NCBI GenBank assembly: GCA_029204225.1
Contig: CM055107.1
Location: forward strand, 24,011,391 to 24,075,390
DNA from: Diphasiastrum complanatum
Lineage: Eukaryota; Streptophyta; Lycopodiopsida; Lycopodiales; Lycopodiaceae
Reading direction: 5' to 3'
Length of the DNA stretch: 64,000 nt
Below, piece after piece: positions 24,708 through 37,719 of the stretch. Position 1 is the first letter of the stretch, and each line of letters begins with the position of its first letter. Made by a program: the position numbers and the translations under genes. The notes beneath the pieces were generated by a model, which worked only from the letters and a program-made list of their open reading frames with translations, made no database searches and was not told where the DNA came from.

Positions 24708-25748
24708 TGGCTGATTTTGACGAATCCCCAAGATACTCGGATAGAGTCGAAAAATGCTAGTTAGGAATGACAAGCAAGAACTGTGTAAGCCTCATGGTGA
24801 ATCCCGAAAGATGGAATGACCATGTAGGAACTAGTATTTCTAGACAAATGTAATAAATACAAGTAGACCCCTCTTAAAGAAAGTAGAGTGAGCCACCTTT
24901 TGATGGTGACCTCTAGTGGAGAGTATTGTTCCACTTGTAATTTGTGTAATGTGGAAATTCCACTAGGATGCCACCTAAGGAGCTCTCTTGCTTATTTAAG
25001 AGACTCCCTCTTTGTGAAGAGGAGCTTTTTGTGAAATGTACCTACTCCATGCTGAAATGAGAAGAGCCTCCACAAGTTCTGGTGCATCCATTGAGCTCCT
25101 TGATCATGCTTGTTTCTTGAGTGAATGCATTCATGATCTTGCCCTTCCCTCCTTTGTGTGTGGTTGTGGATTATAGAGTGGATTGGTTTTCATTTCTTGT
25201 TTGTGGATTAATGTAGGAACCAGCATTCAAGCAAACTAAATAGGCTAGAAATGTGGTATAATCTTGCTTATCCTCTAACATTATAGTTCTTGATGTTTTT
25301 GGGATGTCCGAGAATCAAAAGACTGGTTGGTTTCTTGATTCTTGGACCTCTAAAATGCTGTAGATTGATTTCTTGTTTCCGCTTTGTGGATTAATCCAGA
25401 TGTAGCTCATTTTTAGTAATGTGTAGGATCTGATTCAGTTTGTTTTTAGAGTAGGTAGCTGTAGAAACTATTGAACGTTCATTTGGGCTGCATGCTAATC
25501 TATAAACGAATGTTCATGGCTTGCATCTCTGTTTGAATGTGAGTGCTTTCAAGAGAGAACGACCCTGAGTTGTCCTCTGACAGGCAAGACAAAATACTAA
25601 AACGTTGATCTGTTCCTTCTGCCTGATTTTGGGATTAGACAAGAAAGAATAACTTAAGCAAGAGCCCACTGTATCTGCTGACAGGCATAAGAAGAAGTAA
25701 GCAAAAGAACTAGTAAACAGATCCTCTGGAGCAGGGGATCTGTCAACA
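24708..25748 (+). repeat. Possible LTR (about 1.04 kb) with degenerate primer-binding site
   Basis: The segment opens TGTTGGCTG and ends GTCAACA, giving TGTTG...CAACA inverted ends. It is followed at once by TTTTGGCCCATTGCCG, which resembles the TGGCGCCGTTGCCGGGG primer-binding site seen in the Gypsy element at 63.6 kb. A TATA-like CTTATTTAAG is near 24994. No internal coding region follows, so this would be a truncated remnant. The assignment rests only on these ends. Confidence 0.3.
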
Positions 25749-25968
25749 TTTTGGCCCATTGCCGCTTGCACGATTCACATCCTGAAACGTTACATGCTGC
25801 AACACTACCTTTGATCGGATCCATACAAGCAATCTGAAACTTTTCCAGATCTGTTCATAGCCCATAACGACCTGCACACACCATCCACACGCCCTGCATA
25901 CATCCTCAGCTCCTTCTACATCCTCCTCTACCCATGGATTACCCATCGTCTCCACCTCACTCTGTCAC

Positions 25969-26116
25969 CATCTCAATCGGAGCCCCCTCTGAAATCTCAA
26001 CCGGAGCCCCCTCTAAAATCTCAACTGGAGCCATCTATCAAATCTCAACCGGAGCGCATCTATCAAATCTCAACCGGAGCCATCTATTAAATCTCAACCG
26101 GAGCCCATTTGTCAAA
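25969..26116. repeat. Minisatellite, about six 24-bp units
   Basis: Units of the form ATCTCAACCGGAGCC plus about nine variable bases (CCCTCTAAA, ATCTATCAA) repeat six times with small changes and one 25-base unit. In one frame they spell a degenerate ISTGAPS-type peptide. The frame is lost in later units, so I do not call a gene. Confidence 0.85.
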
Positions 26117-28187
26117 TCACACCAGCTCCATAATGCAAAAAGACACTAATATTAAATGAGTCCTTGTCGAAAGAAAGTGAAACCGATATTCCGTCATCTG
26201 CTACAATGTCCAACCAAGAGCAACCTCCACAGGGAATTGACAGTTTTTTTACCCGTCTACAACCTCAAATCTATTTGTCTTTCCACATGCTCACAAGCTT
26301 TCCAATGTGCCAATACACAATAAATCTAGGATTCGAAAATCCATATAGAGATTCGGTTCTGAATCTCTTGTTCAAAGAGGTCCTCAGGACATAGTACCTC
26401 AACCATACCTGCATCTCAAGCTATATTTTACAACATCTGCTATCAATGATGGTAGATTTTAGTGTCACCAACCCTGCCTTGTTTTGACAAGGGCATGTCA
26501 GAGTAAGTCTCATTACTCTACAAACAATGGAGTATTGCAACTGTCAAGGTACATTCTCAATGTTGATGAATGCAAGTTTTGTTCGACAAGTGCTGCTGTA
26601 CAGTTCTCACTCTTTGTACCGTTTGTTTATTTTCTTGTTTCTCTTCACCTATTTTGTGTGATTTATTTTTTCATGAGAAATAGCTACTGCACGAGAGTCT
26701 TCTGTAGAGCATCTCAAGAACACATTTTCATTCATCTGTCAATCTTCAGCTCACCTTGCATAGAGTTTACAATCTTTGAGCATACTGAAAATTTGCAAAG
26801 TACATCTCACGTCAGAGTTGACTCTTGTATCTCATCGTCATATTCATTTTCGAGTCAACAACAGCAAAATCGAAACAAATTTAGTTAAAATTTGTTCAAT
26901 CTTTAGTCCAGTCGCATGTTCAACGTGTTTCAACTACGTGTTCCACATGCCGATCCAATCTTAAGCATGAACAGTCCAATAGATTTTTTTTTTTTTTTGG
27001 GGGGGGAGAGAGTGGATATGCAAGCATCCACTAGAGCAGCCACATTGCCAACAACACGTCAACAAGATCGACAACTAAAGATGACAACGACAAGGCTAAG
27101 AAGACAGATGGGCAATCCGAAGCATCTCAATCAGAAGAAGTACCCCAGTCATGACAAAGATCCTTCAGAAAAGAGAAGCACAAGCATTGGAAAATCAGTC
27201 TCTTTTTTCAACCAGCCTCTTGCCATGCATCTGCACCCATTCTCATGCCTATCGTCCACACCATCTACCATTGTCACCACCACCACCACCCTCCCTTCCA
27301 TCTGTTTGTTTATCATCATTTCACTGTTCTTCTGAGAAATCCCCAGTTTTTTGATAGTCTTACCGAAGCAGCTGATAAATCATTGCAAATGTCCTGCAGA
27401 GACCAACTAGCCTACAATGTGAATTGAGAGCATAACCTTCAAGAATAGGTCGAGTTTGAATTAGGTAGAATCAATCTTGATGTCATGCAAAAGTTTAGAT
27501 TACATGCAAAGTCATTCAGAGTGCATGCAAGCAACATGCAATCAGTGCATGCAACATGCAAAGTAATTTTCATGATCTTCACAAGTCTAGGCAGTACATG
27601 CAATATCCATGCATGCAGTTTTACATGTGGATCCTTGGCAGTTGAGTTAACTAAGTAAAGTGGACTTTCCATACAACTCCACTGTAGGAATTCAAGCCTC
27701 TTTGATGCAGAGAAACTTTGGCATGTTTTGCCATATTGTGAATATTGAGATTTTGCTGTTTTGGGCTCATTCTCTCTCTACCCGAGTTTTATGACCTGTT
27801 TTTCCCATAATGAGCACTTAGAATAATTTCTGGTATCTATTTCTCATAGTAAGAAGTTAGTTTTTTCAATCTGATGTATGTCATTGTGCTCTTGCCTTAG
27901 ATTTTTCAAGTAATCTATTCATTGATCAATCTTCTGCAATCACAACACCTCATAAAGATCTTGTAAGGTGTGGGGTGAAGTTCACACGTGCTAAAAACTT
28001 CACAACTTTTGTTGCTTCCCCCCGGCTTGATAGGTCATTCCGCAGCTCGTTGAGGACCTGGAGAGAAGTCTCATGCTGTGGTGTGAAGGTAAAAAGCAAA
28101 CAAGCATACACACAAACATGGAAGCGAAAAAATGAAACGAAATGAAAGCTAGGTAGAAAAAATCTTAAAAAGCGGGAACAGCGCCAA
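26117..28187. other. No gene seen; contains a CATGCA cluster and a short primer-binding-site remnant
   Basis: There is a T/G homopolymer run near 26985-27008 and a (CCA)n-rich patch near 27277. Nine CATGCA motifs lie within 27484-27617. The right end (about 28170-28187) carries TTGGCGCTGTTCCCGC on the minus strand, a primer-binding-site-like sequence belonging to the adjacent LTR. Open frames here are short and unconvincing. Confidence 0.5.
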
Positions 28188-29031
28188 TGTTGAAAGTATT
28201 TCTAGTTTACGCGATGACTAAATCTACTCACGGGTGTAGTATAGTGTAGAGAGAATTGTCCACCTTTTAAGAACCCACCAAAGCTTTTAAAATGGAAATA
28301 AACAAACAAGAACGGGAGCACCAAGGCTTTCCGAACTGGTGCTCGATATGGAAATAGAACTAGCTTGGCTAAGGCTTCGCAACTAACCAAGATTAACAAA
28401 ATAATAAGACCTTGCTAAGGCGGTACCCAACTAGCAAGAAGATTAAACTACTTCTAATTTAACACCCAAAAGGGAGATAGAAATAATAGATTGTGGTTAA
28501 CTGAGCAAATAGCAAATAAGAACATGCCACAATATAGAAACCGATGAAAAGGAGACAAGAGGAGGCCCGAGCACCTTCCCTCAAGCTATGCACCTTTCCA
28601 AAGAGAACACAAGTGAAATAGCAAGATAATCTCAAGAGAGAGCAATTAGCATAATCTCAAAAGTGTTATTTACATGGCAAATACCTCTCCTTATATGGCA
28701 AGGAGGGTCTTTCATAAGTATCCACTAACTTATGGGACTAACTTATTTCTAGACATTCTAGAACTTCTAACTTAGGATTTAGAACTTCAAAGTTTCCAAC
28801 TTAGGAAAACTTAAGACAAATATTTCTAAGCTTGAGTTTCCTAAGTCTAAGTTCTAAATCTAAGTTTAAGCTATTTTATTATTATTTTAAGCTTCTACTC
28901 ATGGACTTGCAAAACACATGCTATGGTGGAAGTTTATTGACAGATACTCATACGTGGGCTTACAAAACACATGCCACAGAGTTTTTAATTATCTCTTTTT
29001 ATTTTTCTCTGTGTTAGCACAGTTGCTAACA
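28188..29031 (-). repeat. Probable LTR of a minus-strand element
   Basis: On the minus strand the segment starts TGTTAGCAAC and ends CTTTCAACA, so the ends form TGTT...AACA. A TATA box (CATATAAGG) is near 28690 on the same strand. Directly after it lies TTGGCGCTGTTCCCGC, close to the primer-binding site of the Gypsy element at 63.6 kb. The internal region that should follow at lower coordinates is not recognisable, so the copy is truncated. It sits immediately beside a Copia gag fragment and probably inserted into it. Confidence 0.5.
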
Positions 29032-29624
29032 ACCATTATGTAGTGACAAAGACCCCATTCTTGTTTTGAGGTGTAGAATCCTACTCTTCTCGGCCACAAG
29101 AACATTATGCAACTTATCAATTGATGGAAGTTAGTCTTGAATAGCAAAAGATTGAACTAGATTAGAGAACTCATCACCTAATCCATTCAAAATTACTTTT
29201 ACTAGTTCATTGTCTTGGATCTTCTCTCCTATAGGTCTCAATTCTTTGTTCAAAGATTTTACTCTTACTCTTGTCCATTTTCTCAACTTCCCCTCATGCT
29301 TTGCAAGATTAAGTTTCTTAGCATGAAGTGTTATTGGATTCATAAATGTTCTTTAGTGAATCCCAAGCCTCTTTTTTTGAGGCACAAGAAGCCACCTCCT
29401 TCAAAAGGTCATTGCTTACATTTAATTTTAAGCAATGTAAGGCTAGCCCTCTTCTTGTATTTTAGTTGTTCTTGGGCAGCTTGAGGCTCTTCCTCAACTC
29501 CTAAAACAATATCAACGAGGTCATGGATCACAAGTAGTGATTCCAGCCTCACTTTCCAAATGGAATAGTTTGTGGAAGTTAGTTTCTCATTAGATTCTAA
29601 CAAATATCCACCCATGGATGACAT
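29032..29624 (-). pseudogene. Copia gag fragment
   Basis: On the minus strand the frame begins with MSSMGGYLLESNEKLTSTNY and continues through IWKVRLESLLV, LLKEV, EAWDSLKNIYES and, after frameshifts, ELVKVILNGL and SFAIQD. This is the UBN2-type gag domain and is clearly related to the gag at 514-1100 (TSSNYSLWKVRMESLL, NELLKEV, VILNGLLD). Stops and frameshifts make it non-coding. It ends where the 28188-29031 LTR begins, so the rest of that element was cut off. Confidence 0.82.
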
Positions 29625-32504
29625 TGTGAATGAAAGCCTATGAGATGCACAAAGATCTCTTGATAAAGAGTGATCTAAGATAGATTTCTAGCTTTCCAAG
29701 AGCCGTTTCTGAGTAGTTATGCAGACTGTGTAAAAACATGAAGAAATCTGCAGGTCTGGATAAAAGTTGGACGAAGATTAAAATGTCGATTAGTCGATTA
29801 GTAGGAGAATAATCCAACGCTTAACACGAGTGACAATAACTATCATCTATTAGTACATCTTGACCACGGATCCAACGGTACCTAAGTTCCATAAATCTGG
29901 CCTTACAGGTAACTGTCGAAGTAACACACCAAAGTTACACAACCGAAAGCCTAATGCCAAGTTGATAAGATGCAATTGTCCATAGAGAAGGAAAATCCAA
30001 TTCCTTCGAACCATAGCCGGGAAACAAAATCTAAAATCAAGGTTACAGCTTTGAGAAACGAGCACCAAAAAACCAAAGTTCCTCAAACTGGATGCTAGTA
30101 ACTTAATTTTTTCAAGTTGATTTGGAAAATCCCCTTACGAGTCAACTTTTAGGTTACTATATGCCAACCCCTTACCGATCCCTGGATGACTGGCAGACCA
30201 CATGCATCAAAACAACTTTACATCCAAAAAATCCATGCACAAAGGCATACACCCCACAAAAGCTTCGCATGCCCCCCTACAAAAGGCTCCAAAAACCCTA
30301 ATAGGTTTAAACTTAGGAAGGAAAGGCAGATCCCCACCATCGAGAGAGAGGAGGCCTGACAAAGCGAGAGACAGGGAGATTTACAACAGGCAGGAACTAG
30401 TGGGGTCGTGCTCCTCGGCCCTCTGCAGCGCTCTACATCAGCTCCCAATGCTCCTCATGCTGCAATCGATGGTTTCCAGAGGCACCTCTCTGGTTCAAAA
30501 CTCCCAGCGGAAGCGGCAATCAATCCATGATGATGAATCCATGGTTTTCACAATCACCAGAAGTTTTCATAGGTAGCCATCCATTGATGCAGGTGATTTC
30601 AGGGAAGAAAGGTAGGTTTTGAAGCTTCAACAGTTCTCCCTTCAAATGAGCCAACCAGCGATCCTACAACTCAACCTCTTCTGAGCAACCATCGCTGTTG
30701 TACAAGTCAAGGTAAGGCAGAATCAGGTAGATGATTGATTTCCCAAACAGCTCCAGCGCCTCATCCTAACTCAAGCTGTCAAGGATTTCAGCGAGGAAGG
30801 TCCGAACAGTTACTAACTGCTGTCATTAACTTTCAGTCGGTTGATCAATCGATACATCATACCCTGTTGATTTAGTACAGGCCTTACTACTGTAGGACAT
30901 CGATTATTGATCAAAAACCTAGAGTTCTGTAAAGCAAAACCCCCTCTTTCTATTTTCCATCCAGGGTTATAGTCCACGGGTTCCAAGAAAGAGAACTCAT
31001 TCATAGAAAGAATCAAACATGCATTAACACTCCAGGCTGTTGACACAAATCACCACTAGGTTTATACTTAACAAACCCAGAAACAAAATCTGTCAAACAC
31101 TCTATTAGAGGGAGTAGTAAATTCCTAACAGATGGCTGATCTTCCAGCTTCAATGATTGCTTACTAATAGCGAGTTTGTTACCTCTGAAACTCCATTCTA
31201 TGTTCTTAACTACAGATTCCCCAGGAGGATTAGTGTAAGAAAGGACACCACTCCTCAACATGCAGTTTATTAGACTCAAAAATCTTAGCCATGGACAGTT
31301 TATTCCACCAGGATAAATAAATTTAGAATCAATCTATCAATAAACATAGCTAAATTCGCTTGAATCCAACAACAAGAACATTATGGAATTTGGCATGTAA
31401 TAAAAAAAACTCTATTACTATGCAAATCTAAGCAACAAGCCAAAAAATTTACTCATGCAAATCATTCTACATCATTAGGATTCTTCTCAAGGATCCAAAA
31501 AATCAAAAGTGAATTTCACACTAACTCTTAGCATCCTTAACAAAAATTGCATGGAGAAGAGCACTCTTCCACCAATCTTGAAAAGTAGCTTCAACCTGGA
31601 ATTAAGCAATTCAAATTCGAACTTCCCTTGAGAAATTAGCACTCCATTTGGGATATAAATTCAAGTGCTCCCAACTTTCAACCCGATGTAGAACTTGTCT
31701 CCATCCTATCCAAGACCGCATCTTAGCCTGGCTCTGCTACCAAAGTAAAGACCACTAGGGAAAACCCCTAAGATGAGGATAGGAAAACACAACAGGAGAC
31801 ATGTAGAAGCCAAAACCTCCCAACCAAACCTAGATCAATCCTGGATCTAATGTGAAAGCAAGAGGAGAAGAGAACAACTGGTAACCTCAAACCAAGTTGT
31901 CCACGGGAGAATTCCTACCTCAATATATAGAGAGTAGATTCATGTGCATGAACCCATGCAATCCCCATGCAAGTCAACTATAAATAGGTCACAACTCTTC
32001 ATCCAGTCCTCTACCTATATCTGTCACATGTACATGCACTACTCCATATGCCTGAATTAGAGTGTATGGGTCCTCTCAAGGTTATTAGTCACAAACAGGC
32101 CTTGACACGGAATTAAATCTCGGCATGACCAATAATCTCGAACACCGGAGGTCCGGTCTACCATATTAGAACTATTCTATGTTCTTAACAAATATGGCCA
32201 TAACACATTGATAAATGTGTCACTTCATAATTTTGCATACATGGATAATCCATCTTGGGCATCATTATCTAGGAGCCTTCCCTTGGAAACCAAGAAGCAT
32301 TATCTAGGAGATAATGATGATAGTTGCCTTAGCTAAAACAAATGGAAGAAATTTTTTCTCTTTCATATGTGATATGAGGCCAAATGAGAGAAACTTTGAA
32401 GGTCGAAGCTGATTTAACAAATTAAAAATAAATCCTTAATGGAGGGTCTATGGCCCTTAACTAAGGGTCGATGGGTCTAATCCATGGAGCCCACTCCCAA
32501 ACTT
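29625..32504. other. No gene seen; possible Copia leader and primer-binding site
   Basis: GGCTCTGCTACCAAAG at about 31730-31745 is, on the minus strand, TTTGGTAGCAGAGCC. That is one base from the initiator-tRNA-Met primer-binding site of Copia elements, and it lies upstream of the minus-strand gag fragment. The DNA between them could be the leader of that element. No LTR end with CA is visible next to it, so the call is weak. Short open frames in the region resemble nothing known. Confidence 0.35.
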
Positions 32505-32640
<136 letters not shown>

Positions 32641-32856
32641 GTAAATTGCTTGTTGCACATACCTGCCTAGTAGTACAACCAATGTTAAAGAAGAAGAAAA
32701 ACGCACTCATTGTACATGTGAAAGTGATTTCTTTTGACCACTAGAGCTTTGTTATGTAGAATATGCTAGAAATCGGGTGGCCGATGGAATGATGTTGGCC
32801 AATTCCTCAATGCATAAACTACGCCTATCGATTCGAATCAAAATCTTGAGGATACA

Positions 32857-33205
32857 TTGCTTTTCAGCAACAATACCAATTTGGTCAAGGATTCTAAGCA
32901 GATGTTGTTTTCAAAGTTTGACATGACTGATCTGGGCGAAGCTCACTTATGTCTGGGCATTCAGATCCACAGAGACAAAGCGAGACGACTGATCTACATC
33001 ACTCAACAAAGGTATCTTCACAATGTTCTTAACATATACAATCTAATAAATTGTAAATTAGCTCACTCACCGATGGATCCAGACTTGTATTTGTCAAAGG
33101 ACCAATGTCCCCAGACCAAGCAAGAAGAGGAGTAGATGAGAGAGTATCCTTATCGATCGATACTTGGATCTCTCATGTACGCAATGGTCTGTACAGACTC
33201 AACTG
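32857..33205 (+). pseudogene. Copia reverse-transcriptase fragment
   Basis: The frame contains KFDMTDLGEAHLCLGIQI, YITQQRYLHNVL and, beyond a TAG at 33133-33135, REYPYRSILGSLMYAMVCT. These follow the YVDD block in Copia RT and lead into RNase H. Neither YVDD nor RNase H is present, so this is a short piece of pol. It resembles the Tnt1-type copy at 41.5-42.8 kb (IGSLMYAMVCTRPD) more than the element at 1-5087. Confidence 0.85.
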
Positions 33206-35182
33206 AGTTTTCTTATTTTTGACTTCAAAGTCATTAAAATCGATAGATTTAATTACGTAGCACAAACATGAAGTCAAACAACTGTTTGATTGCAGAAATG
33301 TGAGTCAGACAATTTACACTGACATTAATCTGAATGCAATAAGACAATTTATTAATTTAGAAAGTATAAAGATACAAGTCAGGTGATGTGTGGAGAGCAC
33401 AAGGCAATTGCAGTAGAAACTGTGTGTTCGAAACTATCTTACTTCTCTATTGGCTACCACGCTTTGTAGACCGGTGATAGATTATTCTAACTCAATCTGA
33501 ATCTAATCAATGATAATAATAAAAAACCATTTGTTATGTCTGATGATAGATTTTCAATGCTTGATAGCTTAGTTATTTGATCTCTATTATCAGCATCATC
33601 AACAACATGTACATTTGTGTGGATATATGTATATATACAAAATGGCATAGAGACGTTGAGTTGTCTGATGTGGATCTTGGCTGTAGTAGTGAATATCACT
33701 GTTCAGGCAGTTAGCAAGCACGAATGTCAATGTCTTGGTAGGCAGCAGTCATGGTTGTCATAATCTAGACAAATTGTGATGTAGTTGCAATCATTGCCAA
33801 GGTAGTTGAACAGTGGCAAAAATGGCTAGTATAGTTGACTAGCTTCATTTTGAGTGGTGCCACATCAACAGTTAAATTCGATGATTCGTCGATTCGAGTC
33901 GAGGTGGAGTATTCAAAGTCAAGGGTTGACAAGGTTTTGAAGAATCAATTCGACGATTGGTCAAATCAATCATTCGAACATCTGTCGATAGTTTGGCTCT
34001 TTCGAGTCCCTTGATTCGACTCCCTCAACAGTTTGATTGTCACATAGATGCCTGTCTTCCTGTTTGTGTATTTTTGTAGATTGTGTGACAATGAGAATGA
34101 ATATGCAGCAACATGAATGGATCTGGATTAACAATAGTATTCAGGGAGAGAAGGAGAATAAATCCAACAGAATATATAAGTTTAACATCATCACATTGAC
34201 TCAGCCAACAACAAAAAAATGCCCTCTCAAAGAAATTCACCCATGGAGCAAGTAGGATTTGAGCCTACTTCTTCTTGAGAACATTGCCAACTCTTACTCA
34301 ATAGACAAGATAGTTAAAAAGTCGAGAGGATAAATAAGTATGTACTCTCGAACTTTAAGGTGAAATAGAACATTAAAAGACAATTGGAAATAAGAATGTT
34401 CTATTTTATGTTCATTAGGTTTAGATTGAACCTTACTATCTAATGATTTTATCATCTTGTTGGCTCAAAGTGCTCTTTTTCAGTATTTTACTCTTGACAC
34501 TTGGATCTTCACCATGTGTTGAAAGTTAACACTTGTTAAATCTTCAACAATGTTCATGAAAATGTGGCAAAATCTCAAATGAATTTATGATTTCAGATTT
34601 GAAACTCTATCAATCAAAGAATTAAGGTTTTTAGCGAGCATACAACCATTTTAGTGAGCAAAAAAAAGTTGAGCACCTATATGCAAGTCTTGACTAATTG
34701 TGAGCATTTTGCAAAACATATGTACTGCATTTTGTAAGTACTACATGAATGATGAGAGCAACATATAAAAAACATCCAATTTAACTCTTGGAGTAATATT
34801 TCTAAACTATTAGATTAACCAAGCATGTACAAAATCAGGTATGTGTTAATGTGCAGAAATAAACACTTCAAATAGTTTGCAATTGAAAGAAAATCTTCTA
34901 AGTCAAGAAAAAATGAATAATACTCGAATAAATATGCGATCGAATCTAGATGATGATAGTGATCAAAAATCTTCGTCTAGCAAAAAAATAGAAGCATGAC
35001 TAGTTGAATTGTGAGATCAATAAATAGTACACTGTAACAGAAAATGTGATCAACAAAAAAAATGCTGAAACCAGTCAACTTCTTCAAAGTTTGGAGTTGA
35101 ACGTCATTTCAAATGTCAACGACAAGGGGGGGACATGGTAAAATTACATAAAAGTTTGTAAGTACTTGTCGACATGATAAAT
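33206..35182. other. Gene-free AT-rich DNA
   Basis: No coding frame or transposon domain is recognised. A patch at about 33880-34020 is enriched in ATTCGA/TCGAAT-type words in both orientations. Otherwise the region is featureless. Confidence 0.5.
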
Positions 35183-35312
35183 CAGCTCCTGTAGATGCCA
35201 ATTTGCTCTTGCAAATTTGCTCCTCACAGTTCCAATAAGCTCCTATTGACTCCAATCACCTCCTACAAACTCAAATCATCTCCTGCATACTCCAATCGGC
35301 TCTTGCAAATCT
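35183..35312. repeat. Degenerate 20-bp tandem repeat
   Basis: The unit is close to AGCTCCTATTGACTCCAATC. Three consecutive 20-base units are clear, with more diverged ones on both sides. Confidence 0.7.
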
Positions 35313-35334
35313 GCTTTTAACATTGGCATGCTGA

Positions 35335-35650
35335 AAGAAGCCTGAAATGTGTTGTGGGATGCTTGAAATGCATTTTGGGATGGTGATGGAAGCTTGAAAT
35401 GCACTGTGAGATGGTGAAAGAGCCTGAAATGTGTTGTGGGGAGGTGAAAATGGCATGGGATCCACTATGGGATGGTGAGGGAATCAAGAAATGCACTGTG
35501 GGTTGTGAAGGAGGCCTGAAATCTACTGTGGATGTGAAGGCGGGCTGAAATCCACTGTGGATAGAGAAGGAGGCCAACTGATCTCTGCGATGGTGAAGGG
35601 AGAGTGAGCAAGTGCAGCTGATCTCCGCGATGGTGAAGGGAGAGCACCGA
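35335..35650. repeat. Imperfect tandem array ending in (GA)n
   Basis: Variants of CTGAAATGCACTGTGGGATGGTGAAGG recur about eight times with unit lengths of roughly 30-40 bases. Near the right end a CTGATCTCYGCGATGGTGAAG unit is repeated twice. A (GA)n tract at 35662-35696 follows. The minus-strand frame over this array has a repeated His-Ile-Ser peptide but no recognisable domain. Confidence 0.7.
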
Positions 35651-35659
35651 ATGAGGAGC

Positions 35660-35661
<2 letters not shown>

Positions 35662-35696
<35 letters not shown>
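35662..35696. repeat. (GA)n microsatellite
   Basis: About 17 GA units at the right edge of the imperfect tandem array. Confidence 0.95.
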
Positions 35697-35702
<6 letters not shown>

Positions 35703-36615
35703 TCGGAATTTGGAGAGGGCGACCCCACAACCATGCCAACCTTTTTTTTAGATAAGGTTTTTAAAAATGATGAGTTTGACCTGCACCGCACAATCCCGTG
35801 GGCCATGGCAAATGTACTGCCAAACCTTTCAGTTTTTTGTTGTACCTTCGTTTCTCTTAAGACAACAACCATTTTCTAAATCTTGTGTGCCTCAAGACAC
35901 CTACATTCTCATAGTAAACTTTCGACTTGTCCTTGGTCATTAAGAGGGACAAGTTTTTTTCGAAGAGAAAAATTTCCAGTCAGTCAATCCAATGGCTTGT
36001 ACACTGGCCCGAGCGTTTTAGGTGGCCTACTTAGGAACATGATGTTGCCTTTTGACTTGAGCTTAGGTGCCTAGGCATCACCCTCTTTAAAGCTAGTCCA
36101 CTAGGCATCACCCCAACTTAAACTAATGTAATTGGCAACAGTTATGTCAGAATCATTTTGATCACCTCAGTATATCTGTTGTTTCATTTCCCATTTAATT
36201 CATCTGTCATCTCAGTTTCCATTCAATTCGTTTGCCGTCTCAATTCACAATCATTTTGTTTCTCGTCCACTTGTTTTGATGGCCCAATCTGAAGTTAAAG
36301 TGGTCTCATCTACAAACCAGATGGACTTTAATAATCTTCTAGATTGACTTCTAATCAGTTGTTGTGTCGATTTTACAACACAATTGACATGGAATTTTAT
36401 TACATTAAATTTTACTCATTAGTTTGTGATCCATGCTCCATTGTTGTTTCGACGTTTGATCATTTCATCCTCTGGGAGCTACATAGCATTTGTGCCTAAG
36501 ACTAAAGGTTCCTCTACATAATCTTTTGATTTGACTTCATCACTGAATAGATAGCATATTAATGGTCATTTAAATTTCGCATATTGTGACACTTGAGAGT
36601 ATCACCAACGTATTT
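35697..36615. other. No gene seen
   Basis: AT-rich DNA without a supported open frame. A direct repeat CTAGGCATCACCC occurs at about 36070 and 36099. Confidence 0.5.
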
Positions 36616-37719
36616 TATGAGCTTGGATTGAAGTGACCTATAGAGCAACCCACATGGTTACCCAAGATATCAAGATTCTGAGTGAGCTTAATTTGACTTT
36701 AAAAGTCTGTGGATGGTACACCTTATATCTGAAGGCATTTTTTGGTATCCCACAAACACACAGGGAAACCCTTTTGGGTCCAATTTCTTCCTCAATTTGT
36801 CAGAAATATGAGCATAGACTCTGCTCCCGAACACCCTCGTATGCCCCATAGAAGGCTTTCCTCCTGACCATACGCTTTCTGGTATCTCATCTTTCAAGAC
36901 TCTGCTCGGCACTCTATTGGAGATGTAGGCAGCTGTACTGATTGCCTCTGCCCACAAGAACTTTGGAAGACCTTTATCAAACAACATACTCCTGGCCATA
37001 TCCATGAGGGTGCGGTTTTTCCGCTCTACAACCCCATTTTGCTGAGGGGAATATGACATCGTTCGAAGATGAATGCCCCTCTCCTTACATAAGTCTTTGA
37101 ATTTATTTGCAATGAATTCATGCATCTACCTCTTCATGACCTCTGTGATTTCAAGATCCTCTATCTTGCTACTCTCGAGCACCATTATCAACTGGTCATA
37201 GGACACCGGAAGGCTCCCTAAGATGGTGAACAGAAGATGAGTCATCTCCACAGGCACTCATGTTGCCTCCAGCTGCCTCAAGATGCTCCAACAGTGAATC
37301 TCCTTCCATCATTCTCGAGATCCGAAGGCTTTTTTTGGGTATCCCACAAACACACAGGGAAACCCTTTCAGGTCCAACTCCTCCCTCAATTTGTCAGAAA
37401 TATGAGCATAGGCTCTGCTCCCGAACACCCTCGTATGCCCCATAGAAGGCTTTCCTCCTGACCATACGCTTTCTGGTATCTCATCTTTCAAGACTCTGCT
37501 CGGCACTCTATCGGAGATGTAGGCAGCTGTACTGACTGCCTCTGCCCACAAGAACTTTGGAAGACCTTTGTCAAACAGCATACTCTTGGCCACATCCATG
37601 AGGGTGCAGTTTTTCCGCTCTGCAACCCCATTTTGCTGAGGGGAATATGACATCGTTCGAAGATGAATGCCCCTCTCCTTATAGAAGTCTTTGAATTTAT
37701 TTGCAATGAATTCGTGCAT
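36616..37719 (-). pseudogene. Copia integrase fragment with internal tandem duplication
   Basis: On the minus strand the frame from 37719 reads FIANKFKD, PQQNGVAERKN, KGLPKFLWAEA, YISDRVPSRVLKDEIPE and FPCVFVGY, the carboxyl half of a Tnt1-type Copia integrase with its catalytic glutamate (in VAERKN). At 37324 it jumps back and repeats the same stretch to about 36731. After that comes a short piece of RT amino end (KVKLSSLRIL, about 36700-36680). The part between integrase and RT is deleted. The same RT start is found, in the other orientation, at 41515-41560. Confidence 0.85.

Noticed and set aside
25934-26149. A repeat protein from the ISTGAPS-type peptide
   Set aside because: The 25-base unit shifts the frame and there is no gene context.
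31730-31745. Copia primer-binding site TTTGGTAGCAGAGCC on the minus strand
   Set aside because: No LTR end with CA adjoins it, so it is noted within the region entry but not called as a feature.
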